Shown one piece after another: positions 53,528 to 64,000 of a DNA stretch of 64,000 nucleotides (position 1 is the stretch's first letter; the number at the start of each line of letters is the position of its first letter). The notes under the pieces are model-generated. The model was not told the origin of the DNA, ran no database searches, and saw only the letters and a list, made by a program, of their open reading frames with translations. Source of the DNA: Streptomyces sp. RKND-216 (GTDB taxonomy: Bacteria > Actinomycetota > Actinomycetes > Streptomycetales > Streptomycetaceae); assembly GCF_004795255.1 (NCBI RefSeq), contig NZ_SSBQ01000002.1, positions 2,371,001 through 2,435,000 of the forward strand, given 5' to 3'. Position numbers and translations under genes: made by a program.

Positions 53528-54733
53528 GTGATCGGATCCGTATCGACGAGCCGGCGGGCACACGCCTTCGCCGAAGCCGTGGACGAGCACGACCGCGGGA
53601 TCGGCGAGGTAGCGGCTGACGGCGACCACGAGCAGGCGCAGCTGCTCGCCCTGGCGGACGGGCTCGGCTCGCTGCCGAGACCCGAGATGGACCCGGAGGT
53701 GAAAACCGTCCAACGGGCCCAGCTCGTCGCGGCCATGGAGGCCGCCGTCGCGGAGGGCACCCTCGGCGCCGGCGACGGCCTCGTCCCCCGGCAGCGCAGC
53801 GCCCAGCGCGGCAAGGGAGCCCACCGCGCCACCGGCTCCGGACCGTTCGGCCTGTTCCGGCCCACCTCGCGGCTCGGCAAGGGTCTCGCAGCCGGCGGGC
53901 TCAGCGTCGGCGTGGCCGCCTCAGCCCTCGGCGGAGTCGCCGCGGCCAGCACCGACGCCCTCCCCGGCGACACGCTGTACGGCCTCAAGCGCGGCATGGA
54001 GGACCTGCGGCTCGACCTCGCCGACGACGACGCCGACCGCGGCCTCCTCTACCTCGACCACGCCTCCACCCGGATGCGCGAGGCACGCCGCCTGGTCGAA
54101 CAGGACCGCACCGGGAACCTCGACCACGAGGCGCTCGCCGACATCCGCCGCGCGCTCTCCGGCGTCAGCCACGACGCGGGAGAGGGCCACCGCCTGCTCA
54201 GCGCCGCGTACGAGCGGGACGGCGGCATCGGCGTCATGCAGTCCCTCTCCACCTTCACCCAGGACCACCGCGTCCGGTGGGCGGAGCTGCGCGGACGACT
54301 GCCCGTGCAGCTGTCGGACGTCGAGGAAGAGGTCACCGAGGTCTTCACCGCCATAGAGCACGAGGTCGAGCCGCTGCGCGCACTCTTCCCCGACCCGCCG
54401 GTGGAGTCCGGACCGGCGCAGAGGAACGCACCCGGCGGGGAACAGCGGGGAGCCGACCGCTCAGGGAGTCCCTCCGCGGAGTCCTCGCAGGGCGAGCGGC
54501 GGGACCGCGACTCCGAGGGCGACCGCCCCCGGCCGTCCGGATCGTCCTCGCAGCAGGACGACGGCCTGCTCGACGACGGCCTGCTCGACGAGCCGTCTTC
54601 CGGTCCGAGCAAGGACAGCTCCCGTCCCGGCTCCGGCCGCGACGGCGGAGAACGCCCCGGGCCGGACATCACCCTCCCGCCACTGGTCCCGGACGTGCTG
54701 CCCGGCCTCGGCGTGGAGACCCGCGACGACTGA
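53528..54733 (+). CDS. rsbN: Anti-sigma factor RsbN (BldN antagonist, DUF5667)
   Basis: 401 residues. The cytoplasmic N-terminal 115 residues bind BldN (no ZAS zinc motif is visible), one membrane helix follows (about 119-141, AAGGLSVGVAASALGGVAAA), and the extracytoplasmic part is a DUF5667 domain (ALPGDTLYGLKRGMEDLRLD; HASTRMREARRLV). The last 120 residues are Ser/Gly/Asp-rich, with a direct repeat DDGLLDDGLLDE. GGAGGTG lies 6 nt before the GTG. It keeps BldN inactive at the membrane until development. Confidence 0.9.
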   Translation: MIGSVSTSRRAHAFAEAVDEHDRGIGEVAADGDHEQAQLLALADGLGSLPRPEMDPEVKTVQRAQLVAAMEAAVAEGTLGAGDGLVPRQRSAQRGKGAHRATGSGPFGLFRPTSRLGKGLAAGGLSVGVAASALGGVAAASTDALPGDTLYGLKRGMEDLRLDLADDDADRGLLYLDHASTRMREARRLVEQDRTGNLDHEALADIRRALSGVSHDAGEGHRLLSAAYERDGGIGVMQSLSTFTQDHRVRWAELRGRLPVQLSDVEEEVTEVFTAIEHEVEPLRALFPDPPVESGPAQRNAPGGEQRGADRSGSPSAESSQGERRDRDSEGDRPRPSGSSSQQDDGLLDDGLLDEPSSGPSKDSSRPGSGRDGGERPGPDITLPPLVPDVLPGLGVETRDD

Positions 54734-54750
54734 ACCCCGTCACCGCAGAA

Positions 54751-54796
54751 GAGGCGGGGCGACGGCCGATCCCCACACCGGCCGCCGCCCCGCCTC
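54751..54796 (+). terminator. Terminator after rsbN
   Basis: GAGGCGGGGCG pairs with CGCCCCGCCTC, with an inner CGGCCG/CGGCCG stem, 18 bp past the rsbN stop. Confidence 0.65.
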
Positions 54797-54927
54797 CTTG
54801 GTATCACCGACACCCCCGTCAGCTGAACACTGTCCGACGACGCAAGACGGTCACGATCGGAGGAAGACCCGCTCCGGACGACCCCGCCGGCCCGGCTGGA
54901 CACCGGCCGCCGCGACACCCGGCCCCG

Positions 54928-56025
54928 TCAGAAGAACACCGACCGCCGCCCCACCAGCAGCTTGTACAACGTGTGCTGGATGGTCTCCCGGACCTGATCG
55001 GTCAGGTTGAACGTGAGCATGGGGTCGTCCGCCGCCTCCGGCGCGTACCCGTCGGTCGGGATGGGCTCGCCGAACTGGATCGTCCACTTCGTCGGCAGAG
55101 GCACCGCCCCCAGCGGGCCCAGCCACGGGAACGTCGGCGTGAGGGGAAAGTACGGGAAGCCGAACAGACGGGCGAGCGTCCGGGAGTTGCCGATCATCGG
55201 GTAGATCTCCTCCGCCCCCACGATCGAGCACGGCACGATCGGCGCGCCCGCCCTGAGCGCCGTGGACACGAACCCGCCCCGCCCGAACCGCTGCAACTTG
55301 TACCGCTCGGCGAACGGCTTGCCGATGCCCTTGAAACCCTCCGGCATGACGCCGACCACCTCCCCGCGCCCGAGCAGCGCCGCCGCGTCCTCCGCGCACG
55401 CCAGCGTGTGCCCGGCCTTCCGCGCGAGCTGGCTGACCACCGGCAGCAGGAACACCAGATCGGCCGCGAGCAGCCGCAGGGCACGGTCGGCCGGATGGTG
55501 GTCGTGGACCGCGACCTGGAGCATCAGGCCGTCCAGCGGCAGCGTCCCGGAGTGATTGGCGACGACCAGGGCCCCGCCCTCCGCCGGGATGTTCTCGATA
55601 CCCCGGACGTCCACCCGGAAGTACTTCTCGAAGACCGGCCGGAGCAGCGACATCAGCACCTGGTCGGTGAGCTCCGCGTCGTAACCGAACTCGTCGACCT
55701 CGTACGCGCCGGTCAGCCGGCGGCGCAGGAACGCCAGCCCGCGGGCGGCCCGCTGCTCCCACACACCGTCGGCGGGCGGCCCCGGGGCTTCCGCGGCCGG
55801 CTCCGGTCCTTCGTGCCCGGCGCCGCTGTCGTGCCCCTCGGCCTGGTGGGGCAGCGGCACCAGAGGCGCGCCGTCGGACTCCCTCCCGCCCGACCGGTCC
55901 GACCGGGCCGGCCGGGCCGGCCGGGGCCGGGTGCGGCCACCCTGCCGGCCCGTGCCGCTGCCGTGCCGGCGGTCACGCTCACGGTCGCGGTCGTCGTCGA
56001 ACGGGATCACTTTCGCGTCACCCAT
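54928..56025 (-). CDS. PlsC-like lysophospholipid acyltransferase with charged N-terminal extension
   Basis: 365 residues. The first 90 residues are charged and disordered (DDDRDRERDRRHG; Pro/Arg runs). The acyltransferase domain begins near 95; the catalytic region reads NHSGTLPLDG, with His158 and Asp165 six residues apart rather than the usual four, and MPEGFKGIGKPF replaces the typical EGTRS. It should acylate a glycerolipid or related alcohol at the membrane surface. ATG at 56025 has AGGAG 10 nt upstream. Its start overlaps the epimerase-like gene by 8 bp. The M. tuberculosis counterpart is Rv0502, beside Rv0501. Confidence 0.82.
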   Translation of the reverse strand: MGDAKVIPFDDDRDRERDRRHGSGTGRQGGRTRPRPARPARSDRSGGRESDGAPLVPLPHQAEGHDSGAGHEGPEPAAEAPGPPADGVWEQRAARGLAFLRRRLTGAYEVDEFGYDAELTDQVLMSLLRPVFEKYFRVDVRGIENIPAEGGALVVANHSGTLPLDGLMLQVAVHDHHPADRALRLLAADLVFLLPVVSQLARKAGHTLACAEDAAALLGRGEVVGVMPEGFKGIGKPFAERYKLQRFGRGGFVSTALRAGAPIVPCSIVGAEEIYPMIGNSRTLARLFGFPYFPLTPTFPWLGPLGAVPLPTKWTIQFGEPIPTDGYAPEAADDPMLTFNLTDQVRETIQHTLYKLLVGRRSVFF

Positions 56026-57094
56026 GGTGGTGCGGCTCCTCCTCGTTCCGGGCCCGCGCCTGGTCGGGGGCGAGCTGTGCGGCGACACGGTCGACGGCGC
56101 GGCCGACACCCGCCGGCGGCAGCAGCCCCGGCGGGCGGCTGCGGGCGAACGCGAGCAGCGCGTCCGCCGTGCTGTGCCGCGGCTCGAATCCCAGCAGCTC
56201 CCGCATCTGCGCCGTACGGACCACCCGTCCGTGGGTGAGCATGCGGACCTGTTCCGGCGAGAGGTCGGAGGCCCCCACCGACCTCAGCAGCGAGCCGCCC
56301 CAGCGGAGTGCGGGCAGCGGTATCGGCACCGTGGGGCGACCGAGCCGCCGGGCGCACTGGGACAGCAGCAGCACCCCGTCGCCGGCGATGTTGAACGTGC
56401 CCGCGTTGTACGTGCCCCGGGTCGGCTCCCCCGCAGCCCTGCGCAGCACCTCGACGGCGTCGTCCTCGTGCACGAACTGCAGCCGCGGATCGTAGCCGAG
56501 CACCGTCGGCAGCACCGGCAGCGAGAAGTAACCGCTCATCGGCGAGTCGACGGTCGGCCCGAGCACGTGCGCGAAGCGCAGCACGGTCACGGACACGTCC
56601 GGGCGGCGGCGGGCGAAGCCCCGCGCGTACCCCTCGACCTCCACCACGTCCTTGGCGAAGCCGCCGCTGGGCAGCGCCTTCGGCGACGTCGCCTCGTCGA
56701 ACACCGCGGGGTCGCGCGGCGCCGACCCGTACACGCCGGTACTGGACTTCAGCACCAGCCGCCGCACCGACGGAGCCTTCTGGCACGCACCGAGCAGCTG
56801 CATGGTGCCGATGACGTTGGTCTCCTTGAGCGCCCCCACGCTTCCGCGCGGCTGCAGCGGCGTCGCGTTGACGTCCAGATGCACGACGGTGTCCACGCCG
56901 TGCTCGGCCAGCACCGTGCCGATCACCGGCTGGCGCAGGTCGGCCTGGACGAAGGTCGCGCCTCCCAGGTGGTGGGCGGGTCGGACCGCGTCCACACCGA
57001 TTACCCGGTCGACGTCGGCCTCCCGCTGCACACGCCGCACGAACCGGCCCGCCAGTTGCCGGGCGACTCCGGTGACGAGTACCACCCTGCCCAC
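56018..57094 (-). CDS. NAD-dependent epimerase/dehydratase-like protein lacking the YxxxK pair
   Basis: 358 residues. An extended-SDR Rossmann fold starts VGRVVLVTGVARQLAGRFV, where the Gly motif is loose (GxxxxxxG). SSTGVYGS corresponds to the catalytic Ser strand, but at the YxxxK position the protein reads FAKDVVEVE: Phe replaces Tyr and Val replaces Lys. It probably binds NAD(P) without the usual chemistry, perhaps as a scaffold or sensor. GTG at 57094 has AGGGAG 5 nt upstream. It overlaps the acyltransferase gene by 8 bp; the pair is conserved in mycobacteria (Rv0501/Rv0502). Confidence 0.85.
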   Translation of the reverse strand: MGRVVLVTGVARQLAGRFVRRVQREADVDRVIGVDAVRPAHHLGGATFVQADLRQPVIGTVLAEHGVDTVVHLDVNATPLQPRGSVGALKETNVIGTMQLLGACQKAPSVRRLVLKSSTGVYGSAPRDPAVFDEATSPKALPSGGFAKDVVEVEGYARGFARRRPDVSVTVLRFAHVLGPTVDSPMSGYFSLPVLPTVLGYDPRLQFVHEDDAVEVLRRAAGEPTRGTYNAGTFNIAGDGVLLLSQCARRLGRPTVPIPLPALRWGGSLLRSVGASDLSPEQVRMLTHGRVVRTAQMRELLGFEPRHSTADALLAFARSRPPGLLPPAGVGRAVDRVAAQLAPDQARARNEEEPHHHG

Positions 57095-57194
57095 GTGATC
57101 TCCCTGTCGTCGACCGTCGCGACCCGCACACACCGTCCGCCGCGCCCGTGCGGGGGCGCACACGCCCCGGGCCCGCGCTGGGGACAGCAGACCA

Positions 57195-57250
57195 CAAAAA
57201 AGCCGTCGCCTTCCGTCACACACGCGTCGGTGTGCGGCGGAAGGCGACGG
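57195..57250 (-). terminator. Rho-independent terminator after bS22
   Basis: A 13-bp stem (CCGTCGCCTTCCG / CGGAAGGCGACGG) with an inner CACAC/GTGTG stem, followed on the minus strand by a T6-T7 run at 57201-57195. One of the few classic terminators with a U-tract in this window. Confidence 0.85.
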
Positions 57251-57271
57251 ATCAACGAGCTGCGTGCCCGC

Positions 57272-57370
57272 TCACTTCTTGTTGCGGCGCTGCACGCGCG
57301 TGCGCTTGAGCAGCTTGCGGTGCTTCTTCTTCGCCATCCGCTTGCGCCGCTTCTTGATAACAGAGCCCAC
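57272..57370 (-). CDS. Small ribosomal protein bS22 (AURKAIP1/COX24 domain)
   Basis: 32 residues, almost all Lys and Arg: begins [20 protein letters not shown] and ends [13 protein letters not shown] lies 5 nt before the GTG at 57370, and a strong terminator follows. This is the actinobacterial 30S protein bS22 seen in mycobacterial ribosome structures (Rv0500B). It is below the length cut-off of usual ORF calls. Confidence 0.92.
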   Translation of the reverse strand: MGSVIKKRRKRMAKKKHRKLLKRTRVQRRNKK

Positions 57371-57521
57371 GACTACCCTCGCTCACTTCTCCGACTCGGT
57401 GCGGGGCGTCCGAGCCCACACGACCTACATGGGCTCAGCCTACCCGCCGCCGGTGAAGGGACGTAATCCGAGGTTCGCTCCGGGGCTCCGGCCGGAACAC
57501 GGCACGCACGCCCGTACGGAA

Positions 57522-57731
57522 CTACGCGCTCTCCATCCCGACGTAACTCTCCCGCAGGTACTCGTGGACGGCCTGTTCCGGCACCCGGAACGACCGGCCC
57601 ACACGGATCGCGGGCAGATGACCGCTGTGCACCAGGCGGTACACGGTCATCTTGGACACACGCATCACGGCGGCGACTTCCGCCACGGTCAGGAACACGA
57701 CCTCGTTCAGAGGCCTCTGGTCGGCAGCCAT
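57522..57731 (-). CDS. bdtA: BdtA-like small helix-turn-helix regulator (excisionase fold)
   Basis: 69 residues. A MerR/excisionase-type winged helix (VVFLTVAEVAAVMRVSKMT; VYRLVHSGHLPAIRVGRSFR) covers almost the whole protein. In S. coelicolor the orthologue near bldN is bdtA, a direct BldD target of unknown regulon; in M. tuberculosis Rv0500A is at the same place. AGGTGAG lies upstream of the ATG, 2 nt away, with GGAAGG further off. The gap 57371-57521 to bS22 holds no gene. Confidence 0.8.
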   Translation of the reverse strand: MAADQRPLNEVVFLTVAEVAAVMRVSKMTVYRLVHSGHLPAIRVGRSFRVPEQAVHEYLRESYVGMESA

Positions 57732-57852
57732 GTCTCACCTGAACCTTCCGCACACGTCGGACACCGGCTTCCCCTCCGGCGGCTCCCACCCCATGCGCTA
57801 CCCAGATACGGGACGGGTGATGCAAGTGGGGAAGAGGAGAGCGATCAGGCTC

Positions 57853-58459
57853 CTACTGTGACAGACGGGCGTGATTGAGTACATAGCGCGCCAGCGGGCC
57901 GTAGTGCACCACTGACGCCCCGTCATTCAGCGGCACCGCCACGGCCACCCGCCCCTCCGCCTCGCCGACGAACGGCGCCGGATCGTCCGTGTCCGCGGGC
58001 CCCGTCCCCTCGACGCCGAGCGCGCCGCCGCGCAGACCCATCCGTGGTCCCCGACGACCAGCTGCGGCAGCCGCCCGCCCTCGGCCGCGGCCGCCGCCAG
58101 CGCACTGCGCAGCGGAAGCGGCGAGTGGGTGTGCGCGCCCGGCGCATCCGGATCCGTGCACGCTCCCACCCTGTGCAGGACAGCCACCCCGTGCACGTAT
58201 GCCAGGCGGTGCGGCACAACGCCGAAACGCGTCGCCACGTCGACGCGCCGGCCACGCCCCGGCGTCAGCACCGGGCACCCCACGGCGGCAAGACAGCCGC
58301 CCGGTGAACACGTCCAGGGCGGCGAGGGGTGAAGTCGGGGTCGATCCGGTCCCGGCCAGACCCGCGGCGAGCAGATGCGCCCGCAGCCCGGCAACACTCC
58401 GCACACCGCCCGTCGTGAGCGTTCCGCGCCTGCGGAACGCGCACGATGGGCACCGTCAC
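57853..58459 (-). pseudogene. Multiply frameshifted hypothetical gene
   Basis: Three frames carry successive, protein-like parts of one product: GTG at 58459 (TVPIVRVPQARNAHDG), a shift near 58410 to SVAGLRAHLLAAGLAG and LAALDVFTGRLS, a shift near 58240 to VVPHRLAYVHGVAVLHRVG and LPQLVVGDHGWVC, and a shift near 58030 back to FVGEAEGRVAVAVPLNDGAS, ending RYVLNHARLSQ at 57853. No single frame is intact. Third-position G/C is weaker than in neighbours, as in decaying genes. I do not recognise the family. Several independent sequencing errors in 600 bp seem less likely than decay. Confidence 0.65.
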
Positions 58460-58496
58460 CCCTGCGTGCGACGCGACTTCGTGCTCGTCGGCGGGC

Positions 58497-59678
58497 TTAC
58501 GGCAGCAGACCGTGGGCGGGGAACACCGCGCGACGGGTCGCGAGGACGGCCTGGTCCAGCGCGTCCGCGGGGTCGTAACCGGTCTGCTCCCACGGCCGCC
58601 ACGCGGCCGCGCGGCCGTCCGTCATCCGCCGCGGAGCCGTGGAGACGCCGGTGCGCGCGTACACCTCACGGCGCCACTCCTCCGGCACCTCCGCGTCCGG
58701 CGCCACCGGGCCCCCCGCGGCGATCCCCACCAGGTGCGTCCAGCTGCGCGGGACGACGTCCACGACGGCGTATCCACCGCCTCCCAGAGCCACCCAGCGG
58801 CCGTCTGCGTACTCGTGGGCCCAGGCATGGCACGCCTCGGCTGCGGCACGCTGCGCGTCGACGCTGACCGCGAGATGCGCGAGGGGGTCCTCCGCGTGGG
58901 TGTCGGCCCCGTGCTGCGTCACCAGCGCGTCCGGGCGGAACTCGGCGAGCAGTTCGGGCACCACGGCGTGCAGTGCCCGTAGCCAGCCGTCGTCGCCGGT
59001 CCCGGGCGGCAGTGCGACGTTGGCGGACGTGCCGGGCGCCGCAGGGCCGCCGGTCTCCTCGGGCCACCCGGTGCCGGGGAAGAGCAGGCGCGGGTGCTCG
59101 TGCAGGGAGATCGTGAGGACCCGGGGATCGTCCCAGAATGCGGCTTCGACGCCGTCTCCGTGGTGCACGTCCACGTCCACGTAGGCGACCCTGCGCGCGC
59201 CGAGTTCGAGGAGCCGCGCGACGGCGAGGGCCGCGTCGTTGTAGACGCAGAAGCCGGCGGCGGAACCGGGCATCGCGTGGTGCAGGCCGCCGGAGAAGTT
59301 GACGGCGTGCCGCGCCTCGCCCCGCCACACCGCCTCGGCGGCGCCGACGGACTGGCCTGCGATGAGCGCGGAGGCTTCGTGGACCCCGGCGAACGCCGGG
59401 TCGTCCGAGGTGCCCAGACCGTAGGACCCGTCGGCGGTCAGCGGGTCGGCGGAGATGCGGCGCACGGTGTCGATGTAGTCCTGCCGGTGCACCAGCCGCA
59501 GCGTCGAGTCCCCGGCGGACGTGGCCGCCCTCACGGCCAGCCCTGCCGTCCCGGGCAGGCCGAACGCCTCGACGAGACGCATCGTGAGCGCCAGCCGCAC
59601 GGGATCCATGGGGTGTCCGTCACCGAAGTCGTAGTCGGTGACCGCCTCGTCCCACATCAACACCGCGCCGCCGCTCAT
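58497..59678 (-). CDS. acuC: AcuC-like class I histone deacetylase family protein
   Basis: 393 residues. Histone-deacetylase fold with the active-site tandem His in GGLHHAMPGSAAGFCVYND, the metal-binding DVDVHHGDG, and the C-terminal LGGGGY loop. It would remove acetyl (acyl) groups from protein lysines, such as acetyl-CoA synthetase. ATG at 59678 is chosen; an in-frame GTG at 59687 is equally possible and neither has a clear ribosome-binding site. No acuA acetyltransferase or acs gene is nearby. Confidence 0.9.
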   Translation of the reverse strand: MSGGAVLMWDEAVTDYDFGDGHPMDPVRLALTMRLVEAFGLPGTAGLAVRAATSAGDSTLRLVHRQDYIDTVRRISADPLTADGSYGLGTSDDPAFAGVHEASALIAGQSVGAAEAVWRGEARHAVNFSGGLHHAMPGSAAGFCVYNDAALAVARLLELGARRVAYVDVDVHHGDGVEAAFWDDPRVLTISLHEHPRLLFPGTGWPEETGGPAAPGTSANVALPPGTGDDGWLRALHAVVPELLAEFRPDALVTQHGADTHAEDPLAHLAVSVDAQRAAAEACHAWAHEYADGRWVALGGGGYAVVDVVPRSWTHLVGIAAGGPVAPDAEVPEEWRREVYARTGVSTAPRRMTDGRAAAWRPWEQTGYDPADALDQAVLATRRAVFPAHGLLP

Positions 59679-59701
59679 GCCCGCCACCGTACCGGTGCGG
59701 T

Positions 59702-60349
59702 TCAGGAGGAGAGGAGACCCACCAGGGCGTTCATGTCAGTGAAGCGCTCGCGTGCGGCGGCCAGCCGGTCCGGCGGCGTCATCGCCGCGTAGCCGTACAC
59801 GTCCATACCGGCCGCGACACCGGCCCGCAGGCCGAGGGGGCTGTCCTCCACGACCGCGCACCGCCCGGGCGGGACGTCCATCGTCCCCGCGGCGTACAGG
59901 AAGAGGTCGGGGTCGGGCTTTCCGCGGGCCACGTCCTGCGCACTGAAGATCCGGCCCTCACCGAACCGGTCGTACAGGCCGGCCTTCGTCAGTGAGACGC
60001 GGATCCGCTCGTGGGTGCCCGAGGAGGCAACGCAGTACGGCACCCCTTCGGCCTCCAGCTTGTCCAGGACGCCGTCGATGCCGTCGACGGGCAGCAGTTC
60101 CCGCCGGAAGGCGGCGAAGGTCCGCTCGTGGAGGACCTCCTCGAACGTGAAGGGGAGGCTGTCCCCGGTGCGTGCGCGGACCACCTCGCGCACCCGTGTG
60201 ACGGAAGAGCCCATGAAGTCGCGTACGGACTCCTCGAGGGTGGTGGGGTGGCCGAGCTCGGTGAGAAAGGCGGCCAGCACCCGGTTGGCGATCCGTTCGC
60301 TGTCCACCAGGACACCGTCGTTGTCGAAGATCACCAGGTCGTAGCGCAT
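59702..60349 (-). CDS. HAD-superfamily sugar-phosphatase-like hydrolase
   Basis: 215 residues. Subfamily IA HAD: nucleophile motif IFDNDGVLVDSE, where Asn replaces the more usual residue between the two Asp; motif II CVASSGT; motif III Lys in ARGKPDPDLFL; motif IV VEDSPLGLRAG. The family includes beta-phosphoglucomutase and 2-deoxyglucose-6-phosphatase, so a small sugar phosphate is the likely substrate. It lies 23 bp upstream of the acuC start on the opposite side of the reading direction: it ends just before acuC begins, on the same strand, so co-transcription is possible. Confidence 0.88.
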   Translation of the reverse strand: MRYDLVIFDNDGVLVDSERIANRVLAAFLTELGHPTTLEESVRDFMGSSVTRVREVVRARTGDSLPFTFEEVLHERTFAAFRRELLPVDGIDGVLDKLEAEGVPYCVASSGTHERIRVSLTKAGLYDRFGEGRIFSAQDVARGKPDPDLFLYAAGTMDVPPGRCAVVEDSPLGLRAGVAAGMDVYGYAAMTPPDRLAAARERFTDMNALVGLLSS

Positions 60350-60412
60350 GCGCGTCAGCCTAGCGACGGGCCCTGGGCGGTGGGGAGCCGGTCAGGGCCT
60401 GGAAACGGCGAA

Positions 60413-60442
60413 AGCCCCGCCGGCCCGAAGGCCGACGGGGCT
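60413..60442 (-). terminator. rRNA operon terminator
   Basis: AGCCCCG-T-CGGCC / GGCCG-G-CGGGGCT around a TTCG tetraloop on the minus strand, with a TTTCG tail, 15 bp after 5S rRNA. Typical Streptomyces rrn terminator. Confidence 0.9.
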
Positions 60443-60456
60443 CCCGTCAATGATTG

Positions 60457-60574
60457 TTCGGCGGCGTCCTACTCTCCCACGAGGTCCCCCTCGCAGTACC
60501 ATCGGCGCAATAAGGCTTAGCTTCCGGGTTCGGAAAGTAACCGGGCGTTTCCCTCACGCTATGACCACCGAAAC
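60457..60574 (-). rRNA. rrf: 5S ribosomal RNA
   Basis: The minus strand begins GTTTCGGTGGTCATAGCG and includes the conserved GAACCCGGAAGCTAAGCC and the 3' end GCCGCCGAAC that pairs with the 5' end. About 118 nt, normal for Streptomyces. The ends are exact to within a few bases. Confidence 0.95.
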
Positions 60575-60681
60575 ACTATGAAACACACAAACACCGGGAG
60601 AACAACCGCAACCCCCACACACACCACCAAAAGTGGGCAAGGAATTACGGGTTCTCGACCTGGTTGTGGTCTCAGAACCCA

Positions 60682-60697
60682 CACAGTGGACGCGAGC
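60682..60697 (-). other. Left half of 23S rRNA processing stem
   Basis: CACAGTGGACGCGAGC here is fully complementary to GCTCGCGTCCACTGTG at 63834-63849. In the transcript the two halves flank 23S rRNA and form the 16-bp stem cut by RNase III. It lies in the 23S-5S spacer (60575-60702), which holds no tRNA. Confidence 0.8.
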
Positions 60698-60702
60698 CTC
60701 TA

Positions 60703-63824
<3,122 letters not shown>

Positions 63825-63833
63825 GCCACAGAT

Positions 63834-63849
63834 GCTCGCGTCCACTGTG
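63834..63849 (-). other. Right half of 23S rRNA processing stem
   Basis: GCTCGCGTCCACTGTG, complementary over 16 bp to 60682-60697; lies just before the 23S 5' end. Confidence 0.8.
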
Positions 63850-64000
63850 CAGTTCTCAAACAACAACCAGCCACCCATCACCCCGAGCAACAACCCGAGA
63901 ACACTGGGACCGGCACCAGAGGAAGACGACCACACGGCCGCACCCTCAGACACCCAACAGCGCGCCCGACACCCACCCCGAACCCCTCTCGCTTTCCACG
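63850..64000 (-). other. Partial 16S-23S internal transcribed spacer
   Basis: Spacer between 23S and the 16S gene that must lie beyond the right edge. AC-rich, with no tRNA gene in the part visible, as is normal for Streptomyces rrn operons. Confidence 0.8.

Noticed and set aside
60575..60702. tRNA gene in the rRNA spacers
   Set aside because: No cloverleaf could be drawn in the 23S-5S spacer or the visible 16S-23S spacer; the inverted sequence is the 23S processing stem.

Overview
The window is chromosomal DNA of a Streptomyces or very close relative. The evidence is high GC with strong third-position G/C bias, frequent GTG/TTG starts, a futalosine (mqn) menaquinone pathway, a Rex-controlled hemACDB operon, class I lysyl-tRNA synthetase, and the developmental set bldN, rsbN and a bdtA-like gene. 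I see no insertion sequence, prophage, CRISPR array or tRNA gene.

Layout. 0-3.6 kb: a secreted FG-GAP repeat protein and a coupled secreted DNRLRE/LamG-type protein that is frameshifted and runs off the left edge. 3.7-10.2 kb: lipid genes: long-chain acyl-CoA synthetase, then thiolase divergent from a high-molecular-weight FabG plus MaoC-type hydratase, across an inverted-repeat operator, with a TetR gene nearby. This matches the mycobacterial fadA2/fabG4/htdX set. 10.2-12 kb: an SDF-family symporter preceded by a Cys-rich leader peptide. 12-19.3 kb: menaquinone genes (mqnE, Lrp regulator, ubiX, prenyltransferase, UbiD decarboxylase) interrupted by a lipoprotein and a rhomboid protease on the other strand. 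19.8-26.3 kb: cytochrome c maturation (ccsB, resB, ccdA, thioredoxin-like lipoprotein), a histidine phosphatase and hemL, mostly with 4-bp overlaps or very short gaps. 27-32 kb: two BCCT transporters and RtcB. 32.4-35.9 kb: two DUF3558 lipoproteins and a DUF2637 membrane protein. 35.9-39.6 kb: divergent lysS and argS. 39.7-43.9 kb: a Uma2 remnant, a Tat-exported FAD oxidase and a GntR/ABC operon behind a 40-bp palindrome.

44.2-50.5 kb: rex-hemA-hemC-hemD-hemB, each pair overlapping by 4 bp, behind a Rex operator. Rex senses NADH/NAD+, so the cluster ties haem supply to redox state; cytochrome c maturation and menaquinone genes in the same window serve the same respiratory chain. 50.7-57.7 kb: glutaredoxin-like protein, HAD phosphatase, sigma factor BldN and its anti-sigma RsbN (with a BldN-type promoter), a PlsC-like acyltransferase, an epimerase-like protein without its catalytic Tyr/Lys, the 32-aa ribosomal protein bS22 (missed by simple ORF calling) and BdtA. 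The non-developmental part of this block has the same neighbours in Mycobacterium tuberculosis. 57.8-60.4 kb: a multiply frameshifted gene, acuC and a HAD phosphatase. 60.4-64 kb: the 3' part of an rRNA operon on the minus strand (terminator, 5S, full 23S, part of the 16S-23S spacer).

Starts were chosen from ribosome-binding sites, overlaps and family length. Gene identities rest on motif recognition and memory of families; no database search was possible.
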